Shown here in pieces: positions 1 through 8,279 of a stretch of DNA of 33,867 nucleotides. Within the stretch, counting starts at the first letter, position 1; each line of letters opens with the position of its first letter. The stretch lies in NCBI GenBank assembly GCA_902789435.1, contig CADAOA010000011.1, positions 1 to 33,867 on the forward strand, in the 5' to 3' direction. Made by a program: the position numbers and the translations under genes. The notes below the pieces were generated by a model. That model was not told where the DNA came from, did not search any database, and saw nothing but the letters and a program-made list of their open reading frames with translations. This DNA is from an uncultured Bacteroidia bacterium (GTDB taxonomy: Bacteria; Bacteroidota; Bacteroidia; Bacteroidales; UBA932).

Positions 1-416
1 AACCTGAAATCGTTGGCTGTGCTATCCACCAACTCTATGAAGATGCCGGCATGGCCAACCTCCCTCTTGTTCCTCCTGGAACCGAAAATCAGAATGTCTC
101 CTTTCTGGAGATTTCGGAAACTTCCCTCAACCGGCCTTCCGTCTCCGGACTGGTCTTTGGAACTCCTGGATAGCCTGTAACCGAACTTGTTATATACATA
201 GCAGGTAAAGCCTGTACAGTCAAAGCTCCGAGGACCGTTGGCTCCGTACTTATATCTGACACCAAGATGCCTGTATGCCTCCTCGATTATCTTGTCTGCA
301 AGCTCGGAGGTGCTCATATACAGGCTGTCGTGATGAATTTGTGGAATTGTGTCCTGAGCGTGAATGGCCGCGCAGGAAATAGCCGTCAACAAAAATATGA
401 GGGTTATCTTTCGCAT
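1..416 (-). CDS. NlpC/P60 family cysteine peptidase, partial (3' end beyond window)
   Basis: Likely an exported cell-wall peptidase that cuts peptide bonds in peptidoglycan stem peptides. Read on the minus strand, 138 residues are visible, starting at ATG 416-414. Residues 1-20 form a signal peptide (MRKIT, a hydrophobic stretch, then CAAIHA|QD). The NlpC/P60 fold follows: YKYGANGPRSFDCTGF carries the presumed catalytic Cys67, and GDILIFGSRRNKREVGHAGI carries the presumed catalytic His122. The third polar residue of the triad lies near or beyond the window edge. The start lies two bases after the stop of the upstream beta-propeller gene, so the two are very probably cotranscribed and perhaps translationally coupled. 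An in-frame GTG two codons upstream is a weaker alternative start. The family assignment is firm; the substrate is unknown. Confidence 0.9.
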   Translation of the reverse strand, partial: MRKITLIFLLTAISCAAIHAQDTIPQIHHDSLYMSTSELADKIIEEAYRHLGVRYKYGANGPRSFDCTGFTCYVYNKFGYRLSRSSKDQSGDGRPVEGSFRNLQKGDILIFGSRRNKREVGHAGIFIELVDSTANDFR

Positions 417-418
417 AA

Positions 419-1723
419 TCACTTGTATTCTACTTCAAAAATATCTACGGCGTTGCCGCCTCCGTTGCTTCTGCCCTGGGATGTGGTGAACAGGTATTTT
501 CCGTCATCGGAGATATCCAGACCAACCGGATAGGAATCCGCCTGGAGGGTTCCCAGGAGTTTCATGGCCGCAACGTCCACAACGGCAAGGCAACTGGACG
601 AATTGCAGGCAACAAAGATGAAATCGCCTTTAGGGGAAATGTTTATGGTTCTGGCTCCGGCGGGTACCTTGCACTGCTGGAATCCGGTGACGTTCACCGT
701 CTTGACTTTGTTGCCATCCAGTGTGCGGACCTTTGCAAGGAAGGTTTCCACCGGCATCCTGAGCACATATCCGTACTTGTTTATGCTGGCATACAGGGTT
801 CCGTCCTTGATCAGAAGATGCCTCAGATTGGACATCATCCCCACAGCCCGGCCAAGATACTTCATCTGGTGAAGGTCTATCACGGCTATGCCGCCGCTTC
901 CTCCCATACAGCCCACCAGCAGGTAGCGGCAGTCTTCCGTAAACACAGTTCCCCTGAGGCAGTAACCGCTGTTCACGTCTCTGTCAACCCTGGACGTAAG
1001 GCTGAAATTCAGGTTAAGCTTATAGTCCACCACCAGGCAGGCGATGTATTTCCAGTCGTCAGGATTCTGGGAGGAAATGTCCATCAGACCTACAGTGTTT
1101 TCTCCCCAGTGGGTGACCGCCAGCATCTTGCCGTCTGGAGAGGTTGCCACCATCTTTGGCAGGGCTCCGGTCTCAAACAGGCGTATGATGCTGTCTTTCT
1201 GGGTGTCTATGACAGCCATAGCGGAAGGTTCCTGGGCGTTTATGTCATAACTGCGGCGGTAATAGGGAATCCACAGGTAACGTCCCCGGTGGGAGAAGGT
1301 GCTCTCCACCGGCTTGCCCATAAAGGTGTCGGGATTCTTGTACTCGTGGCGGAACTTGTAAAGGCCGCTGGAAGGAGCCCAGAGAGCCTTGTCCGCCGAT
1401 GTGAAATTGTGACTTATAACCTTGATTTTCTTGCCGGTGGCAAAATCATAGACAACTGTCTTTCCGCCCTCGAGGGAATTGACGTAATATTTGGTCCCGT
1501 TAGGATGGATGTTCACCGATTTGGGAGAATTGATGTCCGGATCCAGCGTAGCGGTATCCCTGTAATTGAACTGCTGCTTTCTGTCTATGAAAGTAACCTT
1601 GATCTTGTCGGACGAGAATGAAGCCCCTTTCTTGGGATGCACAATGGACTGGGCTCCAAGCACTCCTCCTGAAAGAAGCAAGGCTGTCATCAGGGCAAAT
1701 CCGGATATCTTTTGCATATTCAT
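419..1723 (-). CDS. Secreted YncE-like beta-propeller protein
   Basis: A 434-residue exported protein of unknown exact role. Residues 1-24 are a signal peptide (MNMQKISG, hydrophobic core, VLGA|QS). The rest shows repeated blade-like motifs of the YncE / 40-residue beta-propeller type: IHPNGTKYYVNS near residue 72, ATSPDGKMLAVTHWGENTVG near 193-212, VFTEDCRYLLVGC near 260, NISPKGDFIFVACNSSSCLA near 360-380, and DISDDGKYLFTTSQGRSNGG near 403-422. Such propellers usually act as extracytoplasmic scaffolds or ligand binders, not enzymes. It heads a two-gene unit with the NlpC/P60 peptidase two bases downstream, so a link to the cell wall is a reasonable inference. A Bacteroidota -7 box lies 22 bases upstream of the ATG. 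Confidence is good for the fold and low for function. Confidence 0.85.
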   Translation of the reverse strand: MNMQKISGFALMTALLLSGGVLGAQSIVHPKKGASFSSDKIKVTFIDRKQQFNYRDTATLDPDINSPKSVNIHPNGTKYYVNSLEGGKTVVYDFATGKKIKVISHNFTSADKALWAPSSGLYKFRHEYKNPDTFMGKPVESTFSHRGRYLWIPYYRRSYDINAQEPSAMAVIDTQKDSIIRLFETGALPKMVATSPDGKMLAVTHWGENTVGLMDISSQNPDDWKYIACLVVDYKLNLNFSLTSRVDRDVNSGYCLRGTVFTEDCRYLLVGCMGGSGGIAVIDLHQMKYLGRAVGMMSNLRHLLIKDGTLYASINKYGYVLRMPVETFLAKVRTLDGNKVKTVNVTGFQQCKVPAGARTINISPKGDFIFVACNSSSCLAVVDVAAMKLLGTLQADSYPVGLDISDDGKYLFTTSQGRSNGGGNAVDIFEVEYK

Positions 1724-1745
1724 ATTCCAATAGGTGTTGAACTTT

Positions 1746-1753
1746 CAAATTTA
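1746..1753 (-). promoter_or_regulatory. -7 box (TAAATTTG) for the beta-propeller gene
   Basis: The minus strand reads TAAATTTG, an exact match to the Bacteroidota TAnnTTTG -7 consensus, ending 22 bases before the ATG at 1723. I do not see a matching -33 TTTG at the usual spacing. Confidence 0.5.
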
Positions 1754-1767
1754 GGAAATAATTCCCT

Positions 1768-1775
1768 TATATTTG
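1768..1775 (+). promoter_or_regulatory. -7 box (TATATTTG) for the DMT permease gene
   Basis: TATATTTG matches TAnnTTTG exactly and ends 27 bases before the ATG at 1803. It overlaps an in-frame TTG at 1773, which argues that the true start is the downstream ATG. It forms a divergent pair with the box at 1746-1753. Confidence 0.55.
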
Positions 1776-1802
1776 ACGCCTGATAATTCCGCTTGTTGTA
1801 CC

Positions 1803-2756
1803 ATGGAGCATCTTGGAGAATTGCTAAGCCTGTTTGTAGCCGTCCTGTGGACAGCCACCGCCTTGTTTGCGGATGTGGCCAGCCACAGGCTGGGAGCAAT
1901 GACTGTCAACATAATAAGGCTTACGCTTGCCACGGTTTTCATCGCGATAACCTTAATGTTCACCATAGGAGCCCCCTATCCTCTGTATGCCGGACGGCAG
2001 GCCTGGCTATGGCTGGGGCTTTCGGCTCTGGTGGGTTACACATTCGGAGATTTCTGCCTTTTCAACTCCTATCTGGTAATGGGCGCCAGGTTCGGCCAGC
2101 TGTTCATGACTCTGGCCCCGCCTACAGCCGCCATAGCCGGATGGATGCTGCTAGGAGAAAAGATGGAGGGCAAGTCCTGGATTGCTATGGCGGTTACCCT
2201 CAGCGGTATCGCGATCTCCATACTCAGCCGTGAGAAAGCGGAAGAGAAAAGCCAGAAGAAGAAACTTGGATTCACCATCCCCGTCAAAGGCATTCTGCTG
2301 GGCCTTGGAGCCGGCATCGGCCAGGGAGTCGGTCTGGTTTTGAGCAAGATAGGAATGGAACACTATACCCAGGACATACCTTCAGACGCCCCTGCGATGA
2401 TGGGCAGCATGATGCCTTTTGCCGCAACCATGATGAGAGCCATTGTGGGAGCGCTTGGCTTTATCGCGATAATGGGGCTTCAGAAAAACCTTGGTAAACT
2501 CACCCGCGCCCATAAGGACAGGAAAGGTTTTGCCTTCGCTATGCTGACCACTTTCTTCGGCCCGTTCCTGGGTGTGGGATTCTCGCTGATGGCGGTCCAG
2601 TACACAAACGCCGGTATCGCCCAGACCCTGATGGCTCTGACACCGGTTCTGATCATACTTCCTTACTGCCTGATTTACAAGCAGAAGGTAAAATTCCGCG
2701 AACTTGTGGGAGTTACTCTCTCGATGACAGGAGTTGCAATGTTCTTCCTTCTATAG
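1803..2756 (+). CDS. EamA/DMT-family permease
   Basis: A 317-residue inner-membrane transporter of the drug/metabolite superfamily. Many hydrophobic segments are visible (for example around residues 4-22, 34-52, 60-80, 85-104, 115-132, 158-180, 210-230, 245-262, 271-290 and 297-317). They are arranged as two EamA-like halves separated by a charged loop (SREKAEEKSQKKK, near residues 140-153). The N-terminal half keeps the family-like segment GYTFGDFCLFNSYLVMGAR. Substrates of this family include amino acids and metabolites and cannot be read from sequence. I chose ATG 1803 because the upstream TTG at 1773 falls within the -7 box. The stop codon overlaps the convergent UvrA-like gene by six bases. 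Confidence 0.85.
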   Translation: MEHLGELLSLFVAVLWTATALFADVASHRLGAMTVNIIRLTLATVFIAITLMFTIGAPYPLYAGRQAWLWLGLSALVGYTFGDFCLFNSYLVMGARFGQLFMTLAPPTAAIAGWMLLGEKMEGKSWIAMAVTLSGIAISILSREKAEEKSQKKKLGFTIPVKGILLGLGAGIGQGVGLVLSKIGMEHYTQDIPSDAPAMMGSMMPFAATMMRAIVGALGFIAIMGLQKNLGKLTRAHKDRKGFAFAMLTTFFGPFLGVGFSLMAVQYTNAGIAQTLMALTPVLIILPYCLIYKQKVKFRELVGVTLSMTGVAMFFLL

Positions 2757-5006
2757 ATAGGCGGCTGTAGCCGAAGATTTGCAGTCTTTCATCTTCCTTG
2801 GAGTGCCGCAGAACGTGATTTCTCCGCCGTCTTCTCCGGCCCCCGGACCAAGTTCGATAACGTAATCTGCAGATTTTATCACATCCGTGTTATGCTCTAT
2901 CACATAGATGGAGTTGCCCTGCTCCACCATCTTCTCGAACAGCATCACCAGATTGTGCACATCCTTTGGATGAAGGCCGTCCGTAGGCTCGTCGATGATG
3001 AAGATCTTGCCCTTCTCTTTAAGGTAAGAGGCTATCTTGAGCCTTTGCAACTCTCCGCCTGAAAGCGTTGAAAGCGCCTGGTTAAGATGCAGATAGCCAA
3101 GGCCTACATCCATCATCGGCCTAAGCCTTTCCTCTATCTGGGTGCCTTTGAAGAACTCACTGGCCTTCCTTACGGAAAGGTCCATCACCTGGGCGATATT
3201 CAGCCTCTGACGGGTTTCAGGGCTCTCCAGATGATACTCCAGCGCCTGGGGAGAATACCTGAGTCCCTTGCAGGCTTCGCAAACGGTCTCTATGCTGTCC
3301 ATAAACGCCATCTCGGCGATCACCACTCCCTTGCCACCGCAAACCGGGCACGCTCCCTTGCCGTTGAAGGCGAAGTATGTCTCCTGTTTCTTGTTGGCCT
3401 TGGCGAACATCTTGCGTATCTGGTCGGCTACATCCATATAGGTGGCTGGGGTGCTCCTGAGGCTGATGCCTATGCTCTTCTGGCTGACGTAAATCATATC
3501 GTCCCCGCCCCTTGCCTTCATAAAGGCCTCCATAAGAGAGCTTTTACCGCTTCCGGCCACTCCGGCGACAACGCAGAAAAGGTTGAGCGGAAGGTCGATA
3601 TCCACGTTCTTCAGGTTGTGAAGCGTGGCTCCGGCAAGACGGAAGCTATCCTTGACAGGCCTGGTTTCACTCTTAAAATCAGTTGAAGCCTTTAGCATCC
3701 TTCCGGTATCAGTGCCGCTTGAAAGAAGTTCATCGTAAGATCCTTCAAAGATTATCTTTCCACCCTCAGATCCAGGTCCCGGCCCCATATCCACGACGTG
3801 GTCCGCTATGCCTATCATCTCGCGGTGATGCTCCACCAGAAGCACGGTGTTACCCGCATCGCGGAGCCGTCTGACAGAGTGCTTCATCCTCTCTATATCC
3901 CTGTTATGCAGACCAATGCTCGGCTCATCCAGAATGTACATCACATCTGAAAGCGAGGAGTTGATATACTTTGCGATCTTGCACCTCTGGGCCTCTCCTC
4001 CGGAAAGCGTCCCGATCGGGCGGTCAAGGGCGATGTACCCCAGGCCTATCTCCTCAAGAGCAGTCAGCCTCGCCCCTATCGCCGCCTTGAGGTCCTCCGC
4101 CAGAGGATCGCTGAGGCTCTTTATCCATCCGTTGAGTTTTCTGATGGACATCGAGGTTACCTCGGCGATGTTCTTGCCTTCTATCTTGCAGGAGAGTATC
4201 TTCTGGTTCAGGCGGGTTCCGCCGCAGTCCGGGCAGACTCCCATCCTGAGCATTGGATTCAGAACCGCACTGTGGAGCAGACCTTCCTCGGAGTTGATTA
4301 TGCTGCGGTACATCCTGGGTATCAGGCCCTCGTACTTGGCGGTCCTAGGCCAGTTGGATGGCGGATTCTTGAGTTTTATCTGCGGGGAATTCAGGAACAG
4401 GTCCAGTTCCTCCGGACTGTAGTCCTTTATCTTCTTGTCCAGGTCAAACAGCCCGCTGTGGGCATATCTTATCCATCTCCATCCGCCTTTGTGGAAAGCA
4501 ATGTAATGGATTGTGTCCTCGTCGTTGAGGCTCTTGTCAAAGTCCACCAGCTTGTGGATGTCCAGTTCGCGGATTTCTCCGAGCCCTGCACAACGGGGGC
4601 AGCTTCCGTCCGGATGGTTGAAAGAAAAACTCTCGGCATAACCTACAAACGGCTTTCCCACCCTCGAGAACAGCAGCCTCAGAAGAGAATAGATATCCGT
4701 GTAAGTGCCTACGGTAGAGCGGGAATTGGAGGCCGGTTTCTTCTGGTCTATGACTATGGCGATAGGCAGATTCTCAATGGAATCCACGTGCGGACGGCCG
4801 TATTTGGGAAGATACTTCTGCACGAATGTTGGGAATGTGTCGTTGAGTTCCCTCCTGGACTTTGCCGCAACAGTGTCCAGAACCAGCGAGCTCTTGCCGG
4901 AACCGGAAACCCCGGTAAACACCGTTATCTTGTGTTTTGGGATGCTCAGCGATATGTCCTTGAGGTTATTCTCCCTGGCACCCCTTATTATGATATTGTC
5001 AAACAT
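2751..5006 (-). CDS. UvrA-like ABC ATPase lacking the UvrB-binding domain
   Basis: A 751-residue, two-cassette ATPase of the UvrA family, probably cytoplasmic and DNA-binding. The first Walker A is GVSGSGKSS (residues 32-40), and a second, GVAGSGKSS, lies near residue 480. Two ABC signatures are present: LSGGEAQR near 332 and LSGGELQR near 647. Zinc-type pairs include CPRCAGLG, CPDCGGTR, and CPVCGGKG with CEACKG. Canonical UvrA is about 940 residues. Here the text runs from the conserved RSTVGTYTDIYSLLRLLFSR segment directly into ESFSFNHPDGSCPRC, skipping the UvrB-interaction domain. This places it with UvrA2/DrrC-type proteins, implicated in resistance to DNA-binding drugs and not in standard excision repair. 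It is transcribed divergently from an MFS transporter via a shared palindromic promoter. Confidence 0.92.
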   Translation of the reverse strand: MFDNIIIRGARENNLKDISLSIPKHKITVFTGVSGSGKSSLVLDTVAAKSRRELNDTFPTFVQKYLPKYGRPHVDSIENLPIAIVIDQKKPASNSRSTVGTYTDIYSLLRLLFSRVGKPFVGYAESFSFNHPDGSCPRCAGLGEIRELDIHKLVDFDKSLNDEDTIHYIAFHKGGWRWIRYAHSGLFDLDKKIKDYSPEELDLFLNSPQIKLKNPPSNWPRTAKYEGLIPRMYRSIINSEEGLLHSAVLNPMLRMGVCPDCGGTRLNQKILSCKIEGKNIAEVTSMSIRKLNGWIKSLSDPLAEDLKAAIGARLTALEEIGLGYIALDRPIGTLSGGEAQRCKIAKYINSSLSDVMYILDEPSIGLHNRDIERMKHSVRRLRDAGNTVLLVEHHREMIGIADHVVDMGPGPGSEGGKIIFEGSYDELLSSGTDTGRMLKASTDFKSETRPVKDSFRLAGATLHNLKNVDIDLPLNLFCVVAGVAGSGKSSLMEAFMKARGGDDMIYVSQKSIGISLRSTPATYMDVADQIRKMFAKANKKQETYFAFNGKGACPVCGGKGVVIAEMAFMDSIETVCEACKGLRYSPQALEYHLESPETRQRLNIAQVMDLSVRKASEFFKGTQIEERLRPMMDVGLGYLHLNQALSTLSGGELQRLKIASYLKEKGKIFIIDEPTDGLHPKDVHNLVMLFEKMVEQGNSIYVIEHNTDVIKSADYVIELGPGAGEDGGEITFCGTPRKMKDCKSSATAAYL

Positions 5007-5025
5007 ATAATCTACTTAACGACTG

Positions 5026-5033
5026 CAAATTTA
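5026..5033 (-). promoter_or_regulatory. -7 box (TAAATTTG) for the UvrA-like gene
   Basis: The minus strand reads TAAATTTG, ending 19 bases before the ATG at 5006. It forms the left arm of a perfect palindrome with the plus-strand box at 5035-5042. Confidence 0.6.
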
Positions 5034-5034
5034 C

Positions 5035-5042
5035 TAAATTTG
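5035..5042 (+). promoter_or_regulatory. -7 box (TAAATTTG) for the MFS gene, near-leaderless
   Basis: An exact TAnnTTTG match ending only 7 bases before the ATG at 5050. Transcription would therefore start at or within a base or two of the start codon. It is the right arm of the palindrome at 5025-5043. Confidence 0.6.
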
Positions 5043-5049
5043 CCCCGCT

Positions 5050-6231
5050 ATGGAAGCAAAGGAGAAACTCTGGAACAGCAACTACAAGAAGGTAATGGCA
5101 GTCAACTTCTGCCTGTTCTTCTCGTTTTACCTGATCACACCCCTGCTTCCGCTGTATCTGAGCGAAACCTTCCATTCCACCAAAGACACCATAGGATTCG
5201 TTCTGAGCGGCTACATACTACTGGCTCTGGCGGCCAGGCCATTCTCAGGCTACATCGCAGACACGTTCAACCGAAAAAAAGTTCTCCTGGTCTGCGTACT
5301 GGTGAATTTCCTGATGTTCGGAAGCTATCTTGCCGCTTCCTCTCTCCTTCTGTTTACCATTGTCAGAACGCTTCACGGGGCACCGTTCGGCGCCTGCACC
5401 GTGGCCAACAGCACTATGGCAATAGACGTTCTGCCTTCTTCCAGAAGAACGGAAGGCATCGGGCTTTACGGCCTGAGCAACAACCTGGGAAGCGCCTTCG
5501 CCCCTACCATCGGAATCCTTATATACAAATACACCAATAACTTCCAGCTGCTGTTCTGGCTGGCCTTCGCCGTGGCGGCTCTGGGACTTTGGGCTGCCGG
5601 AAGCATCAAGGCCCCTGTCAAAGAACAGATTCCTGACAAGAAAAAGCTTTCCTGGGACCGTTTCTTCCTGCTTCAGGGCTGGGCCATCGCAGCCAATATG
5701 CTTATGTTCGGCTATTGCTACGGCGTCCTGAGCAGTTACCTGGCCATCTACGGCAAGGAGAAACTCGGCATCACCTCCGGAACCGGCACCTACTTCATGC
5801 TCCTGGCTATCGGCCTTATGGCTTCTCGAATCCAGGGCGCCAGGGCTCTCAGAAAAGGCCGGCTTATCGGCAACGCTCTTGAAGGAATACTCATTTCCAC
5901 AGTTGGTTACACAATCTTCATAGCCTGGCCTTCCATGATCGGTTATTATGGTTCCGCCATACTTATAGGCCTTGGAAACGGGCATATCTGGCCTGCATTC
6001 CAGAACATGATCATCAACCTGGCCGAGAACAACCGCAGGGCCACTGCCAACTCCACCCTTCTGACTTCCTGGGACTTGGGTATGGGGCTCGGCATACTTC
6101 TCGGCGGAGTGTTCAGCGAAAACTTCGGCTATTCCACCGCCTTCTGGTCTTCTGTCGGCTTCCATCTTGCGGGAGTTGCCACGTTTATATGGATAACCAG
6201 AAAGCACTACCTCAAAAACGCCCTGCGATGA
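5050..6231 (+). CDS. MFS transporter
   Basis: A 393-residue inner-membrane major facilitator with about twelve hydrophobic segments. The motif-A-like loop GYIADTFNRKK follows the second segment (near residues 67-77), and a central charged loop (KAPVKEQIPDKKKLSWDR, near 187-204) divides the two six-helix halves. Length is normal for a 12-helix MFS exporter. It is probably a proton-coupled efflux or metabolite carrier; the substrate cannot be assigned. The gene is divergent from a UvrA-like protein of the drug-resistance type, and the two promoters share one palindrome, so a common response to toxic compounds is a reasonable inference. The metallophosphoesterase gene follows 24 bases downstream. 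Confidence 0.88.
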   Translation: MEAKEKLWNSNYKKVMAVNFCLFFSFYLITPLLPLYLSETFHSTKDTIGFVLSGYILLALAARPFSGYIADTFNRKKVLLVCVLVNFLMFGSYLAASSLLLFTIVRTLHGAPFGACTVANSTMAIDVLPSSRRTEGIGLYGLSNNLGSAFAPTIGILIYKYTNNFQLLFWLAFAVAALGLWAAGSIKAPVKEQIPDKKKLSWDRFFLLQGWAIAANMLMFGYCYGVLSSYLAIYGKEKLGITSGTGTYFMLLAIGLMASRIQGARALRKGRLIGNALEGILISTVGYTIFIAWPSMIGYYGSAILIGLGNGHIWPAFQNMIINLAENNRRATANSTLLTSWDLGMGLGILLGGVFSENFGYSTAFWSSVGFHLAGVATFIWITRKHYLKNALR

Positions 6232-6238
6232 TTTTTGC

Positions 6239-6246
6239 CTAAATTT
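6239..6246 (+). promoter_or_regulatory. -7 box (TAAATTTG) for the metallophosphoesterase gene
   Basis: An exact TAnnTTTG match between the MFS stop (6231) and the ATG at 6256, leaving 9 bases to the start codon. It supports ATG 6256 over the in-frame TTG at 6235. It implies that the phosphoesterase/flavoprotein pair can be transcribed separately from the MFS gene. Confidence 0.5.
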
Positions 6247-6255
6247 GCATCGCCG

Positions 6256-7086
6256 ATGAAAACTCTCAAGATTGCCATAAGGATTATTCTGATTCTCTTC
6301 CTGCTGTTTGTCATCAACGGACTGGACTGCAGGATGAAGGTCAGGCATTACCAGATAGAGTCCGATAAATTGTCCTCAGACCTTAAAATAGCCATTCTTT
6401 CAGACCTTCATTCCTGCAATTACGGAAAAGGAGAACGGAGGATTGTCAAGAAAATAGACAGATTCCGCCCAGACCTTATCTTCCTCATCGGAGACATCTA
6501 TGACGACGAGCGTCCCATGGATATAACAACTGAGTTTTTCAACAACATAGGCAAGCGCTACAGCTGCTGGTACGTTGTCGGAAACCACGAGGTCAAGAGT
6601 GGAAACCTGGATACCATCAAGACCATGATAAAGAATTCGGGAACCAGATATCTGGAAAACGAGAAAACTATGGTCAAGGTCAGGCAGGATACCATTAACC
6701 TTTGCGGAGTGGTTGATGTTACCCAACTGCTTAACTGGAACCGTGTAAGGGCCGCTGTTGATTCACTTTCAAGGCTCTGCGATACAACTCACTATACGAT
6801 TCTCCTCCATCACCGCCCTGAACTCATAGAGATTTTCATGGAATCCCCGTTCGATATGGTTACCGCGGGGCATTACCACGGCGGGCAGTTCCGTCTGCCT
6901 TGGATGAAGGAGGGCGTCTATGCTCCGGACCATGCCGGAGTACTTAAATACACCGGCGGCCTCTATCCTTTCGGAAACGACAGATATGCTGTAGTCAGCC
7001 GTGGTCTTTCAAGGGAAAGCACCAGGATACCAAGATTTTACATCCGCCCGGAACTTGTTCTGGTTACAGTCCATCCAAAGAAATGA
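6256..7086 (+). CDS. Membrane-anchored calcineurin-like metallophosphoesterase
   Basis: A 276-residue phosphoesterase with an N-terminal membrane anchor at residues 5-22, so the catalytic domain probably faces the periplasm. All metal-site motifs are in order: SDLH (D50, H52), GDIYDD (D80), GNHE (N110, H111), a later LLHHRPE histidine, and GHYHGGQ. This is the YkuE/LpxH-like layout of a two-metal phosphoesterase. Members act on nucleotides, lipid headgroups such as UDP-diacylglucosamine, or other phosphodiesters; the substrate here is not evident. ATG 6256 was chosen over the upstream TTG because of the -7 box at 6239-6246. The last four bases overlap the next gene (ATGA), suggesting translational coupling to the flavoprotein. 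Confidence 0.88.
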   Translation: MKTLKIAIRIILILFLLFVINGLDCRMKVRHYQIESDKLSSDLKIAILSDLHSCNYGKGERRIVKKIDRFRPDLIFLIGDIYDDERPMDITTEFFNNIGKRYSCWYVVGNHEVKSGNLDTIKTMIKNSGTRYLENEKTMVKVRQDTINLCGVVDVTQLLNWNRVRAAVDSLSRLCDTTHYTILLHHRPELIEIFMESPFDMVTAGHYHGGQFRLPWMKEGVYAPDHAGVLKYTGGLYPFGNDRYAVVSRGLSRESTRIPRFYIRPELVLVTVHPKK

Positions 7087-8279
7087 AATCCATAGCAATC
7101 ATAGGAGGCGGAGCGGCCGGATGTTTCTGCGCAATCGAGCTCAAAAGAAGAATGCCCGAAAGCAAAGTCACCATCTACGAATCTCAGGACAGGCTGCTTG
7201 CAAAGGTTGCCATAACCGGTGGCGGCAGGTGCAACCTCACCAATTCCTTCAGCGATTTCAGAGATGCCAACGGCAACATAACCAGTCTTGAACACGTCTA
7301 TCCGAGAGGACACAGGCTGATGAAGCGGCTGTTCAACGTCTTCTCTCCTGACGACACAATAAAATGGTTTGAAGCCCACGGAGTAAGGCTTGTAACCCAG
7401 GAAGACAACTGCATCTTCCCCAAGTCCCAGGACGCGATGGAGATAGTCCACACCCTTGAAAACCTGATAAGACAGGAAGGCATCCAAGTCAAGACCGGCC
7501 ACAAGATAACGGACATCACATCTCTCTCTGAAGACATCAAGGTCGTAACCACCGGCGGCAAGAAAACTGACAAGGGCTATGAATTCCTCTCTAAACTTAA
7601 CATAGAAACTCAAAAGCCCGTTCCTTCCCTGTTCACTTTCGAGGTAAAGGACAAAGGCCTCAACTCCCTGAGCGGCACGGTAGTAGAGAACGCCACCCTA
7701 TCCATCCCATCTACCAGATTCAGAAGCCAGGGCATTCTCCTGCTCACCGACTGGGGAACCAGCGGCCCTGCCACCCTGAAACTCTCCTCCTACGCCGCCA
7801 GATTCCTCAGCGACAACAATTACATCGCCCCAATAACCATCAACTGGCTCTCCAAAACTCAAGAGGAAGCACTCATCATCCTAAAAGAAATAATCGCTGA
7901 GAACAAGCAGAAAAAACTCTCTTCCATCAACATCCCAACCATTACATCCAGACTCTGGAGCCACTTGATAACCAGATCTCAGATCAGGGAAGAGATCCGC
8001 TGCAGCGAAATAGGCCCAAAGCAGCTGAACAGGCTTTCTGCCACCCTCACCTCAGACACCTGCCAGATCTCGGCAAAAGGACGGTTCAAGGAAGAATTCG
8101 TTACCTGCGGCGGAGTAAGCCTCAATGAGATAGACCCCAACACACTCCGGTCAAAAAAACACCCCGACATTTTCTTTGCCGGGGAAGTTCTCGATATCGA
8201 CGCCATTACCGGAGGCTTCAACCTCCAGGCCGCCTGGACCACAGGCTATGTGGCCGCCAAATCTATTCAACTGGTTTAA
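7083..8279 (+). CDS. BaiN/YhiN (HI0933-like) FAD-dependent oxidoreductase
   Basis: A 398-residue flavoprotein of the HI0933/YhiN/BaiN family. The N-terminus has the dinucleotide-binding glycine motif [15 protein letters not shown] (residues 5-19), followed by the family hallmark [12 protein letters not shown] (near 44-55). The C-terminus carries the typical [16 protein letters not shown] and [20 protein letters not shown] segments that close the FAD site. Length matches the family, about 400. Some members are annotated as aminoacetone oxidases and BaiN is a bile-acid-related reductase, but the reaction of most is unknown. It overlaps the metallophosphoesterase by four bases. Its 3' end overlaps the convergent rubredoxin gene by 17 bases. 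Confidence 0.9.
   Translation: MKSIAIIGGGAAGCFCAIELKRRMPESKVTIYESQDRLLAKVAITGGGRCNLTNSFSDFRDANGNITSLEHVYPRGHRLMKRLFNVFSPDDTIKWFEAHGVRLVTQEDNCIFPKSQDAMEIVHTLENLIRQEGIQVKTGHKITDITSLSEDIKVVTTGGKKTDKGYEFLSKLNIETQKPVPSLFTFEVKDKGLNSLSGTVVENATLSIPSTRFRSQGILLLTDWGTSGPATLKLSSYAARFLSDNNYIAPITINWLSKTQEEALIILKEIIAENKQKKLSSINIPTITSRLWSHLITRSQIREEIRCSEIGPKQLNRLSATLTSDTCQISAKGRFKEEFVTCGGVSLNEIDPNTLRSKKHPDIFFAGEVLDIDAITGGFNLQAAWTTGYVAAKSIQLV

Noticed and set aside
4272-5540. A 422-codon plus-strand open frame
   Set aside because: It lies opposite the UvrA-like gene and out of frame with the MFS gene, both of which have clear family motifs; the translated text has no recognisable domain.
5245-6348. A 367-codon minus-strand open frame
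   Set aside because: It is antisense to the MFS gene and crosses into the metallophosphoesterase gene; its composition is the Gly/Glu/His-rich shadow typical of antisense frames.
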